A model generated the notes under the pieces. The model saw nothing but the letters and a program-made list of their open reading frames with translations. It was not told the origin of the DNA and searched no databases. This document shows positions 54,241 through 64,000 of a stretch of 64,000 bases of DNA, in pieces (positions within the stretch are counted from its first letter, which is position 1; each line of letters begins with the position of its first letter). The position numbers and the translations under genes were made by a program. The DNA is from Astropecten irregularis (lineage: Eukaryota > Echinodermata > Asteroidea > Paxillosida > Astropectinidae): the NCBI GenBank assembly GCA_963971285.1, contig OZ020250.1:17822783-17886782 (forward strand), read 5' to 3'.

Positions 54241-57200
54241 TCAAACTGAAGTCTCTTTCTCTTGCCTCTTCCCTTTGGAAGCGTTGAGACCCTTCTCTTT
54301 GTCTCCGTTCACTCCGTTCTGCACCTGGTCAATATCCGTCTCCAGTGTCCCCGATGCCAGGACGTTGGGATTGCTCTGGGATTTCCGCCGGGCTCGTCTG
54401 ACCTCGCCCGAGCTCATGATGACCTCCGAGTCAGACTCCACCTCCCGCTCAGTCCGGACGAAAGACTGGAGCTCTTGTTCCCTGGCCTGGACGTCCTTCA
54501 GGGTCTGCAAGCTGGACGGTTCCATCTGGTAGTACGGGTGCTGACGCAGCTTGATTTGGACCTTGAGTTCCACGCATGCCTCCCTCTCGTTGTGTATGTC
54601 ATGGCTCAACTGGGTGTTCTTGCGCTGAAGTGAAATAAGAAAATATTGCATCAGTAATCATCTGGTGTTTAAAACTGCATTTCGTGAAGCTAATCCTGCC
54701 CCAACCAGGGGCTCAAATATTGCCAATAAATAGGCGAATAATCTGTACTGATGACCAGGAATACCAAAGCCGGAGCCGGAGCCAAAGCCGACATTTAAAC
54801 AAGGCCTAAATCGAATACTAATACAAGTGTCTGACCTCTAGCTCCTGGTTCTCTCGGATCAGCCTGTTCAGAATCTTCTGCAACTCAGTATCGTCATCCT
54901 CATCCTGAAAGATTGCTTATTCAGGAAAAAAAACTAAAAAACAACCAAATGTTCTTGTTTTTGTATGTTTCATGGACAGGCATCCCCATAAAAGATTTGT
55001 ATGTGAATACTGTATACATCCCTTAATACATTCACAATGAAATGATTGTGTCCATGTAGCTCCAGAAAACCTGTACCATTCAATATCATGACTCCTAATG
55101 AACAATGTTGCACTTTCTAGATGAGCATTTGAATTGGAGGATCGTCTGGAAGCTGTGCACTATAAAATGGAAGTACAGTAGATGTACAAGCTTGTTGGTG
55201 CCATACAAATTAAGACCCGAACTTACTGGCACAGTGGATGAATATAAAGAACACCATGGGCCGATTTCACTAACGCTTTGCGATCATCGTAAAGCCCAAA
55301 TCCATCGCTAAACGGAAAATCGATCGCTACTTTGCGAAGTTTGCGTAGCAATTTTCCATTTAGCGATGGATTTGGGCTTTACGATGGTCGCAAAGCGTTA
55401 GTGAAATCAGCCCCTGAATCTGCCCGAGTCCCATTCAGAGGAATCTTGAAAGAGGATACGCTCTCGCTGCTGGTGTCGGATGACATGAGGCTGTCGGTGC
55501 TGTCCACGGAGTAGGAGCGGTAGTGATGACAGTGAGCTTCGGAGATCTCCTCCTTCAGCCGGGCTACTTCCTGCTTCTCGGCCTCGATGCGCTTCGTCAG
55601 CTCCTGCTGGATGTTCTTCAGTTCCTCCTGTTCGGCCATGACCTCGGCTTCAGACAGGAGCAGGAGGCGAATCATCTCTGCAAAGGGGTGGAGAAAGACG
55701 GAGAAACGATTGGAACCTTCTACAAAATGTCAACAACTGACGATGACCTGTTGAAGCAGTTATCTAGTTTGCAAACATTCGCAGTAAAATCTCTTACCCA
55801 AATTCTCGTCCTCGAGTTTCTTGGCTTCGGCTTTCATAGCCGCCTCCTTCCCATCCTCCTCCTCCTCCTCAACCCTGCTCTCCTCCTTTGGTGTTTCCAC
55901 AGCAACCGCATCTCCCTTATCCTCGATCTTTATCTCTACTTTTGGAACCTCGTCCGGTTCCTTGGCCTCCTCGAAGACAGCTGCAGCCTCTACCGCTGCC
56001 TCTTCGTCTGCTGGAGTCTTGGGCGCCAGTCTCTTCTTGGGTGTCCTCTCTGGGGACACGTGGTCTGGTGCCTTGGCTTCTATGGTGTCTCTGTCTTTCT
56101 TCTCAGCGGCAGCCTGCTCTGATTTGGCATCCTCTGGCTCCTTCTCGTCTCGGGTCATCTCCTGGGTGTCCTTGTCTCCGCTGGCTGCGGTGGCCTCTTT
56201 GGCCCTGGTGGCCTCTTTGGCCCTGGTGGCCTCTTTGGCCCTGGTGGCCTCTTTGGCCCTGTCCATTTCCTTCTGCTTTTCTCTCTCTTTCTCCCGCTCC
56301 TTCTCTTTTTCCCGCTCTTTTTCCTTTTCCTTTTCCCGCTCTTTTTCCTTCTCAATGGCTGCAATTCTCGTTTCTGAGATACGGCGACTTACTCGCAACT
56401 GCCAAAGAAAAGAAAGAAATAATACTGTTCACCAATAGCGCTCCGCACTAATGACGTCACACGAGTCAGACATATTTCATGCATGCACACAAGCACACCC
56501 TAGGCCATGCATGTTTTCAATGTTTGTCTGAGATCCAGTGTGCTATTTTTAGCGCAAGTGTGGAGCGCTATTGCTAATCTACAGTGCTAATTAACACAAT
56601 ACCCAATCTCTCCCACTATGTGTACATGTACATTGGAGCTCATTTAGCCATCAGAGTTGAGAAAAAATAGCAAAAAAGTAAATGGTAAAAAAAAAGAAAA
56701 ACAGTCTACTTTTCAGATAAAACAGAAAACCAAATTTTGATCTCCTAAAACATGAACAATTTCTGCAACTCTTTTCAAAATCTACAAAAAAGTCAAAATT
56801 GTCTTTTAAAATAAACAGAAGTTTTTTTTACCATCACCTTCTCTATTACCCTGTAATGAGTAAATCTAGTAAAAACATTTATTTTCAATCTAACCCATCA
56901 TATTTTATCCCATTGATGAAATTAACAATGGCAAAGATTTTAAAATTAAATGTTCAAAATATCCTCCTGAAAAAGGTGATCCCAGACAAATCTTACCTTC
57001 CTTTTGAGTTGGGTGACTATACGCTGCACCTCCCATAAGTGTTCCTCAGTAGACTGAAAAAGAAAAGAACATATCAAATTATTCAACAAACTGCTAAAAG
57101 GTGTTCACATTAAAAACACTATAGCTACCAAACTGGCAAAAAGTGCTTTCACCCTTTGATATCCCAAATTAAGCCCCTTTCACACCAGGCCTTACGTACA

Positions 57201-57471
57201 GTTGCGTAGCGTTACGTAGCGCAGTCATGCTGTTCCTACGCTGTTTTTACGCAAGTCTACGCTGGCTTATGTAACTTCGCCGATGACGCAGAAGTAAGGC
57301 CTGGTGTGAAAGGGGCTTTAGTGTAGACTAGCATATGAAAAGCGTAGGCCCTACGCAACGCTACGCAATTTTACGCAAGGCCCGGTGTGAAAGGGGCTTT
57401 ACTGCTTATAATTCTGGCAATCTTTGAAAATTATAAATTTACTACAAAGAAAGCTGTATACAATTGACCAT

Positions 57472-57508
<37 letters not shown>

Positions 57509-60500
57509 GTATCCATGCCAATAATCTATTTTTATGAAAATATCATTTGCATGACATGAATATTCATACCTTGTCAGCCAATCCCTTGTTGAGATCTTCG
57601 TGCATCTTGGCCAAGATGGCTTCCTGTCTCAGTAGCTCCTCCTCCAAAGCCCTGCCAAACAGAGAGAGAAACCCAGCAGTTGAATATTTCAGGAACAAAT
57701 TGGAAGTATTCAAATTCTTCCACCATACATTAATTCCAATTAAAGTCAGTCATTACAAATATAAACAATAAAAAAGACACCACATTTTCTTTGATGACAC
57801 TTTTGAAAATATGTTCAATTTCTTTGGCAACTGGTGACTTTTTCTGTACATCGATGCATGAATGATTTCAAAGCCAGACTTACGTGGGATTTTCCGGAAG
57901 CTCGAGTCGGTCTTCCGTCGGGTTCCATCGCAGCGGTTTCGGACACCTATGACCAGAGATCAAAACAAAGATGTTAAGACATAGCAGAAGCGAACGTTAG
58001 ACGATGACGTCACATGCCCCCAACAATATTGGCTCTTCTGCTCTTCAAGCCCCCAAAAAATATTGGCTCTTCTAGTCCCCAAAAACCAAAAAACATTGGC
58101 TCTTCTAGCCTGACACAATTTGGGAGCACCTAACTATAAAACTACCAGAAGCTGAAACAACTGAAAAGGTACCAGACACTTAGCATATACCTCTTGATTT
58201 GCACTCCCTTGAAGAGCGCCTTCCATTGAGTAAAGAGAAGGTTAAGGACCCGATGGCTGATATGTAGAGTGGGACACATCACGATGGAGATGCCCTGAAT
58301 TGTCATCTTGGTCTCAGCTTCCTGAAAGTGTTATCATTTAATTTGTTGGGCAAAAACAGATAATTAGGGCTTTCAAATATGAGGTCCTAAGTTTGTCAAC
58401 TTCCAACACCGAGGGAAGCTATAATCGACCGTCCACCCGAAATAAACCATGTGATATTTGTTTTACTATACCCGATACCTCATAAATATTCACAATTTTG
58501 TTGAGATCGGTATCAGTAAGTGCAGCAAAATGTTCGTGTTCATGATCTGCCATTATCTTCATGGAGGTCGAGGCTCACGCACGCGCGCTGCTAACTTTTC
58601 CTAGGATGCGCAGTGAGATGTTACATGCGCAGTGAGATGTTACATGTGTGACAGTTCCTTTGGAGATTTCCCGGCTTACTCGCTGGTGATCAGCAATTAT
58701 ATCCACTGGCACGTGATGGTGAATTGACCAATTGGGATTCGGCCGTGAATATTGATAAGGTATAGTAATACAAAATGTCTACGTTAGCCTGAAATCTTTG
58801 GGCAAAGTACCCATGCGCAGAACTCAAACTTCTTTGCTAATCCGTGAAATAGAATCTTTTAAACACAGAATTTCCCATAAACTTCTATCTGTCAGAGCTG
58901 TTTCTTGGCTGGGTGATTGCAAGCAAAGCAGTATAACTGGGATCTGGAATCCTGCTCCAATTAACTTTTCTTTGTTTATTTTTCAAAAACTGGGACCTGA
59001 TCAGAATGAGGCTGTAAGAACTTGACTGAAGTTATTTGAAATATGGGAAGGATGCACGACCAAGTTAAATTTAGTACATGTATACAAACAAAATATTCCA
59101 CAAAGCTCACATATAATATATGAAGTTCACTTATTACAGTAATGAAGAAGAATGGTATTCAAAGTAAAGTAGTTATCTAAATTTACACAAGATACATATA
59201 TAACCACATAAATCATGTAAATTGGATAAAATGCTTAGCTTTCCGTAGTTGAATTATTCATCAGCCTGCACTCACATTTTGAAGGACGTGGCCTAGATGC
59301 ACCACCATCCATGATAGCAGAGTGTAGTTACACTTTGGCAGGAGGTGCAGAATACGACCAAACTGCGGAACTCTGACTTTCATGTCAGCAATGGCTAAAA
59401 TGAGGTAAAATACATACATGTAGATAATATTAATATCACAGTTGCCTGTAGACCTCTATAGGAAAACTAGTTATGATACCAAAATATTGGTAAATGAAAA
59501 AATGTTTATAATGGGAGACTTTTGAGAATCGGTCTTCAAGTCAACAGCGCACGTGCACGCACAACAGCGCAGGCGCAAAACAACGCGCGCATGCTCACAA
59601 ATGTGTGTGCGTGCGCTGTTGACTTGAAGACTGGTTCTCAAAAGTCTCCCATTATCAAATAAGGGAAACTGACTGGATCAATTATAAGTCATTGAAAAGT
59701 GAACAGAAAACTGACTGGAGCTGGATTTGAACCAGTGACCTCCGGAACACTGTATCAGTACGGTATTTCGGAGGTTGCTGGTTCGAATCCTGCTCCAGTC
59801 AATTTTACGGTGTTCCAGAGGTCGTTGGTTCGAATCCTGCTCCAGTCAATTTTTCTTTGCTCCCTTTTCAATAAAAAAGTGTTTAGACTGGCGAATGGAA
59901 TTCCAGTGGCCTGAAATCACACCTTGAATCTTGAGTAAATCCTTTTCACCCTAAATCCACCAAAATCCCCCTTTTTCAGGAAAGTAGGTGTTTGTAAGAA
60001 CTGTTATGCTTTAATAGCTTTATAAAGCAAATGTTTTTCTGCAAAAGCAGAGAAGCATTGCTTAATACCGAAACTTTGGTGGATTTCACAAAGGTAGTCC
60101 TAACTTAGGACCAGTCTAGTCCCAGACTTAGTATCGATCCTAGCTAACACCGATCCTCGGACCGAATTCACAAAACACGTCTCAAGTAAGACTGGCCTTA
60201 ACTCATTGTAATTATACAATGAGTTAATAATACACTGGTTTTAATTATGATAAAACCGTAACCCATTTATTGAACGAGGCTGGATGTACTCATGCGACGG
60301 CTGTTTTATATCTGTTGTAACAAGCCAACAAAACGGTCGAAACAACCTCTTTGTTTGAAGCAGAGCAATGAATTTGGACTGGTAAGAGACATCAACAAGT
60401 GTCTTTTGTCAATAACTACTAGCTTTGGCAGATGTGGGGTTGGGGGAGGAGGAGCTAGAATCGTGCCTCACCTGCAGTTTCTTCCAACGTAGGAGCCAGG

Positions 60501-63500
60501 GCATTGGTCAAGATGGGCTCCGGTAGTTCCCTCAGGTACTGCTTGAGCAGACTGGCTACGTTGTTGACGTCCTGGTTGCTCAGGTCCACCTCCTCATTTC
60601 TGTTGAAGCAGCCTCGGAGAAGCTCCACCTTGGACTTGACCCCAGAGTGACGGTAGATGCCCGGCTGATTCATACCTGTGGGGAATGGTTGGCGGAGAGT
60701 AAACGGAGCACCCTTGCTCTTCTCCTTAATTTAAGGAAACTACTTATGATTCTGAGCGGAGGTTGTATCCTTCAATTGCATTTATTAGTGATTGAGATGG
60801 TGCTCTGGGATGCCCTTGACAGAAATTATTTCTGTTGGGCAATCCTGATTGCATTCTTATGTAGTTATTGTATTTGTCATTTTCCTGCTCTACTGAAAGT
60901 GTTAGGCCTAATTGTCGTTCTTGTAACTTGTTCTTCCAGAGAAATGAAACTGATACTAAATACTAAATTGCTAAAATCACACATCTTCAGAGCACAATCT
61001 TCATTTTCACCAGATATCAAATCACAAGCAGTTTCATCAACCATCAGTCTTCAAAATTTTGTCAGGGCTACTGCCAAGAGGGAAAAATTAACGTATGCAC
61101 TTGTGGCAACCTTACCGTTCTCCTCGATGTAATCGATGCACTCCCGTACAATCTTAGGCAGCTCGATGCCGTCATACATCTTGGTGTGCTCCACGGCCTC
61201 AGCCAGCGGTATGCCAAAGACTGGCTTGATCTCGACTGGAATTTAGATGAGCAAGACAATCAATCAAATCAAATCAAATCAAATCAAAAGCTGGGAATTG
61301 TAATACACCTTTTGGCTTCCGCAACTTAAAATTGAACAATTATCTAGTACACTGAATACTTTCACTGTAAGCAAATATCAAAACCTGAATTCCTGACACT
61401 GTTGCAAACTTGATATATTTCGTAGACAAGACTATCCTTAGGTTATTTTATAAATCAGTAATCGAAAGCGTCATTCTGTTCAGTTGTGTAGTCTGGTCTG
61501 GTGCCTGCAGGAAGGTAGATCTGGATAAACTTAATAGAATCCCCAGACATGCGCAGAAAATGATAGGTGAAGAGTCAAACCTAAATGAGGCATACACACT
61601 TCTGATCCTGAAACAGGCGGAAACCATATGGAAAAATCCCAATCACCCTCTCCATTCTTACTATACAATGATGCGATCAGGAAAACGCTTTCGTTCCATT
61701 CGCGCTCGTACAGGTCGTTTTGGGAATACTTTCATTCCACTCTCAATCCGGGAAACAAATAAACTGAAGTAACCATTAATCTTGCATTTATTTACAGTCA
61801 GATGTCCGATAATGTACTTAGGTTTTGTATCTACTTAATATAATTATGTGTTTCGTAATTGTCTTTTTGGATCTCTTAATGCTCTTTCTTAATTATTATT
61901 GTCGTATTTATTTAAACACTATTTTTGTATTTGTTATACTTTTGTAAGCCAACGAAGAGAATTTCCTATTTTGGACCAATAAATGAATGAATGAATGAAT
62001 GAATGAATGAATGAATGAATGATTCAGGGCAAGCTTTTGCTTAATAGTTCTTGCACCAATGCACTGTTCATATAATGGATAAGAATGGCACAAAGGAACC
62101 AGTCCATTCCAGAGATGGGCATCACTAATAAGCAACAGCTTGCCCCAAATCAAATGTGCACTAGCAACAGAGTCTTTTAGTCTGGGAAAAACAAACTGGG
62201 ATGTTTATGTAAAATGATAGAAGTCTGTGTACCAGATGCTATTCAGCATGTTCAGATGTATAACTTGCAAATGGCTTATGGACATCGTTCCTTCATGCAT
62301 GCATCATCATCGCTTTGGAACTCTCTCCCACACCATATTAGAACTGTCGATGCCGAAAATGAATTTAAAACTCTGCTTAAAACTTACCTGTTCCATTAAT
62401 TGCTTTTAATTGTTTTTCCTGTAAAGTGTATCGAGACCTTGGTGTGATGCGCTATATAAAAACTGTGTTATTATTATTATTATTATTACTCTAAAAAACA
62501 TGTGCCCAGCGTGGACGGTGGAATGCGACAGATTCACAAGATAATGGCTGTGGCTGCCCTGGCAAGATTCATTTCTCTGCCCAAGAGCTACACTGGCATC
62601 ATGCAAAACCAAGGGTAGAGGATTTCATTCTAAAGGGGCAGAACAAATTTCCTTTCTAAATGACATTTTTATGAAATAAATTAACTGCCTATAGCAGTGT
62701 CTCAAAGAGCACCGTGGCAATGACTAGGGACACTAGGACAATGATGATGGGCATAGAGGCAATGGCCAGGGGGTACTTTAGAAGGCAATGACCAGGGACA
62801 ACAATGCAACTACCTCCACTGTAAGAGAAGGTAGGTTTGCGGTGACACCATGTTATCTCTTCTGTGAGAGTGTGTGGTTCTGAGAAGAACCGATGGTATT
62901 ATCTCGACGTTCTGAACAGTGAGCTCTGTTCGTAGAGTGATGAGTCACTCTCCTGAGGATGTTGTTGATGACTTGTACTTTCTTCCAGTATAAACAAACA
63001 TTAACCTTCACAACAACCTCTTGCTCTTGCTGAACTTACCAGGCTTGGCGGCAGGTACGTTGCTGATGGTGTGGGCCTTCTTACGGGCAAACTTCTCCCT
63101 CTCCTTACTCCTTGTCCGTTCCTTCTTGGCCTCTCGCTCCTTGCTCTTGCTCCGCTTCTTCTCCGCCTTGATCAGGTCTTTCTCCTTCTGCTTCTCATCT
63201 GGAGCCGAGGGCTCCTTCTCCTTGTGCTTCTCTTTGGGGGCTTTGGTCTTCCGGGAGCGGAAGATGATGCTCCGTTTCTTCTTACCCCTGTAAAAATGAT
63301 GAGCAAGTCTTGCTTTATTCAGAAGTACTGGCATGACTGCCGATTCCCAAATACAGTAGAACACTGGCCACTGTTTTCAATTTCAGCCTTTGTTTTTATG
63401 AATTCCTGGATAAATACACCATTTGAACCATCATATCCTGAAAATTATACATGTACGTAAATCTGTGAACATGTCTATTTGGGTATGTTACATACCAATC

Positions 63501-63700
63501 CTGTACTGTAGTGTACCATTAACACAGAGCTTGAAATATTGCATTGATACACACAGTCATCTTAATAACTCACTTATCATCCTCATCCTCAGAGTGGGGC
63601 TCCATCGGTTCAAATGTCTTATAGCCTCGCTCCTTGTCCTTCTTCTTGTCTTTTTTCTTGTCTTTGCTCTTAAAGAGCTCCCTGTCACTGCACTCAGAAT
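54241..63700 (-). CDS. RALBP1: RALBP1 (RLIP76) orthologue, 3' thirteen exons, 5' end outside window
   Basis: Exons in transcript order: 63574-63700, 63040-63287, 61116-61235, 60472-60675, 59276-59394, 58191-58321, 57884-57946, 57570-57651, 56997-57053, 55798-56398, 55460-55677, 54836-54904, 54241-54624; all phases agree and give 806 residues. First two exons are basic (KSKDKKKDKKKDKE). Then the RhoGAP domain: FGIPLAEAVEH, the arginine-finger block GIYRHSGVKSKV, NVASLLKQYLRELPEPIL, LPKCNYTLLSWMVVHL and MCPTLHISHRV. It acts on Rho/Cdc42-type GTPases. Next come the Ral-binding helices (LWEVQRIVTQLKRK; EEELKNIQQELTKRI-type coiled coil). A 200-codon exon inserts a long Glu/Lys-rich coiled coil with four RAKEAT repeats, absent in vertebrates. 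The C-terminus is KETSV, a class I PDZ-ligand shape, matching KETSI in human. The donor at 55459 is weak (GC|GTATCC) but is the only in-phase choice. Confidence 0.93.
55258..55417. repeat. Palindromic MITE 'GGGGCCGATTTCAC', copy 2
   Basis: GGGCCGATTTCACTAACGC pairs with GCGTTAGTGAAATCAGCCCC. It lies just inside a RALBP1 intron, about 42 bp from the predicted donor at 55459. Confidence 0.82.
56191..56262 (-). repeat. 18-bp coding tandem repeat (RAKEAT x4) in RALBP1
   Basis: GTGGCCTCTTTGGCCCTG is repeated four times on the plus strand, encoding Ala-Thr-Arg-Ala-Lys-Glu periods on the minus strand. In-frame period of six residues keeps the helix/charge pattern; copy number is likely polymorphic. 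Confidence 0.85.
56434..56577. repeat. Inverted-repeat MITE 'ATAGCGCTCCGCAC', copy 3
   Basis: Starts CCAATAGCGCTCCGCACTAA and ends GTGTGGAGCGCTATTGC; lies in a RALBP1 intron, reversed relative to copy 1. Confidence 0.8.
57172..57398. mobile_element. Inverted-repeat element(s) with TTA duplication, two right ends
   Basis: Left end AGCCCCTTTCACACCAGGCC; right ends GGCCTGGTGTGAAAGGGGCT at 57317 and GGCCCGGTGTGAAAGGGGCT at 57398. TTA lies before the left end (57169-57171) and after both right ends (57318-57320, 57399-57401). The inside repeats 'cgctacgcaa' / 'ttgcgtagcg'. RALBP1 intron. Confidence 0.8.
57477..57504. repeat. Poly(T) run
   Basis: A run of about 28 T, possibly the A-tail of a retrocopy on the minus strand, but nothing recognisable precedes it. 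Confidence 0.6.
58461..58775. repeat. Inverted-repeat element in RALBP1 intron
   Basis: TTTTACTATACCCGATACCT / ATAAATATTCAC on the left is inverted on the right as 'gtgaatattgataaggtata / gtaatacaaaa'. The inside is unique in this window. Confidence 0.65.
59509..59655. repeat. Palindromic MITE 'TGGGAGACTTTTGGAGAG', copy 2
   Basis: The ends are TAATGGGAGACTTTTGAGAA and complement; the loop again contains GCGCACGTGCACGC-type sequence. Flanking TA may be the target duplication. Confidence 0.82.
59690..59880. repeat. SINE pieces in inverted and tandem arrangement
   Basis: A minus-strand B box (gatttgaaccagtgacctcc) is followed by two plus-strand B box/tail units (GGTTCGAATCCTGCTCCAG at 59779 and 59827). 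This is a rearranged SINE, not a tRNA gene. Confidence 0.65.
61400..62020 (+). mobile_element. 3' fragment of a CR1-like non-LTR element with (GAAT)n tail
   Basis: 61410-61772 encodes a C-terminal RT-type segment (KSVIESVILFSCVVWSGAC, LNRIPRHAQKMIGEE). A 3' UTR of about 200 bp ends in (GAAT)n at 61983-62020, the microsatellite tail of this group. 5'-truncated and non-functional; inserted in the 1.8-kb RALBP1 intron. Confidence 0.78.
62235..62490 (+). mobile_element. Second CR1/L2-like 3' fragment with (ATT)n tail
   Basis: Encodes a stretch with ASSLWNSLPHHIRTVDAENE and FKTLLKTYLFH then stop, as at the C-terminus of the dead element ending at 26561, followed by 'gatgcgctatataaaaactg' and (ATT)n at 62469-62488. 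Confidence 0.75.
62491..63039. other. RALBP1 intron remainder
   Basis: A stretch near 62690-62830 repeats 'ggacaatg/gggacaac' words; 62860-62960 carries a diverged form of the 'agagccacc/gaaacgttgagt' element seen at 34.7 kb. No exon. Confidence 0.4.
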
Positions 63701-64000
63701 CTGCAAAACAAAAGGCAAAAGACAAATAACTAATGTAGATCAGTAAAGCTCCAATTTTACGATCAATCAATCAAGAGATAGACTGTAGAGATAGAGGAGA
63801 AGAGATATTACATGTATTATGACCACTGCAAGCACTGTATTAACCCTAACCCTCTGCAACTTACCACACTAGACAAGAGCTGCTTACCACACATTACCAC
63901 AGTCTCCACTGTGGGACTGGGTCATAAACCATGAACTACAGAATGTATAGCACACAAACCACACTGTGGTGTATTGTGATATTCAGGATACAAGCTTAGC
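63701..64000. other. RALBP1 upstream intron, window end
   Basis: No exon recognised; two CCCTAA words near 63842 are too few to be telomeric. Confidence 0.4.

Noticed and set aside
55523..56451. Long plus-strand ORFs opposite RALBP1
   Set aside because: They are antisense shadows of the Glu/Lys-rich exon 55798-56398, which is supported by family blocks and phase.

Overview
This is a stretch of animal nuclear DNA: spliced genes with GT/AG introns, a 200-base assembly gap, APE-type non-LTR retrotransposons, tRNA-derived SINEs and very many short inverted-repeat DNA elements. Nothing bacterial is present. Gene content, intron structure, SINEs, microsatellite-tailed CR1/L2-like elements and a 2A-like motif inside a CR1-like ORF suggest a marine invertebrate deuterostome, most likely an echinoderm. 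The species is not identified and the lineage is an inference.

Layout. 1.17-6.13 kb, minus: a three-exon p24 cargo receptor gene (TMED7/TMED3 type). Its first intron carries a 2.66-kb transposon with ~750-bp inverted arms and one ORF. 8.83-30.86 kb, plus: a neprilysin/ECE-family M13 metallopeptidase in about 15 exons with a signal-peptide first exon. Its second exon runs into the assembly gap. Its introns hold most copies of a TTAA-flanked MITE family, a 20-bp satellite with a 200-bp higher-order period, and a CR1-like element with an intact 1217-codon ORF nested in a dead one. 32.83-37.33 kb, minus: LYRM7 (complex III assembly), five small exons. 39.27-51.57 kb, plus: TMEM232, thirteen exons whose phases join into 1000 codons. 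Intron 11 contains a GC-rich minisatellite. 54.24 kb to beyond 63.70 kb, minus: RALBP1 (RhoGAP, RalA-binding protein), 3' thirteen exons, ending in a conserved PDZ-ligand-like C-terminus; the 5' end lies outside the window.

The five genes have no evident common pathway: early secretory transport (TMED), extracellular peptide cleavage (M13), mitochondrial complex III assembly (LYRM7), an axonemal/ciliary-type protein (TMEM232) and Ral/Rho signalling and endocytosis (RALBP1). From memory, the human orthologues of TMED7, TMEM232 and LYRM7 all lie on chromosome 5q22-q23, so the TMED-LYRM7-TMEM232 cluster may preserve an ancestral linkage. LYRM7 and TMEM232 are head to head.

The space between exons is mostly mobile DNA. 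At least a dozen short families can be recognised because copies recur in the window or because the ends are perfect inverted repeats with target duplications (TTAA, TTA/TAA or 8 bp). The most unusual items are the long-armed transposon with an unassigned protein, the 2A-like motif in the CR1-like ORF, a MITE ending seven bases from a TMEM232 splice acceptor, and the satellite flanked by its own inverted copies.
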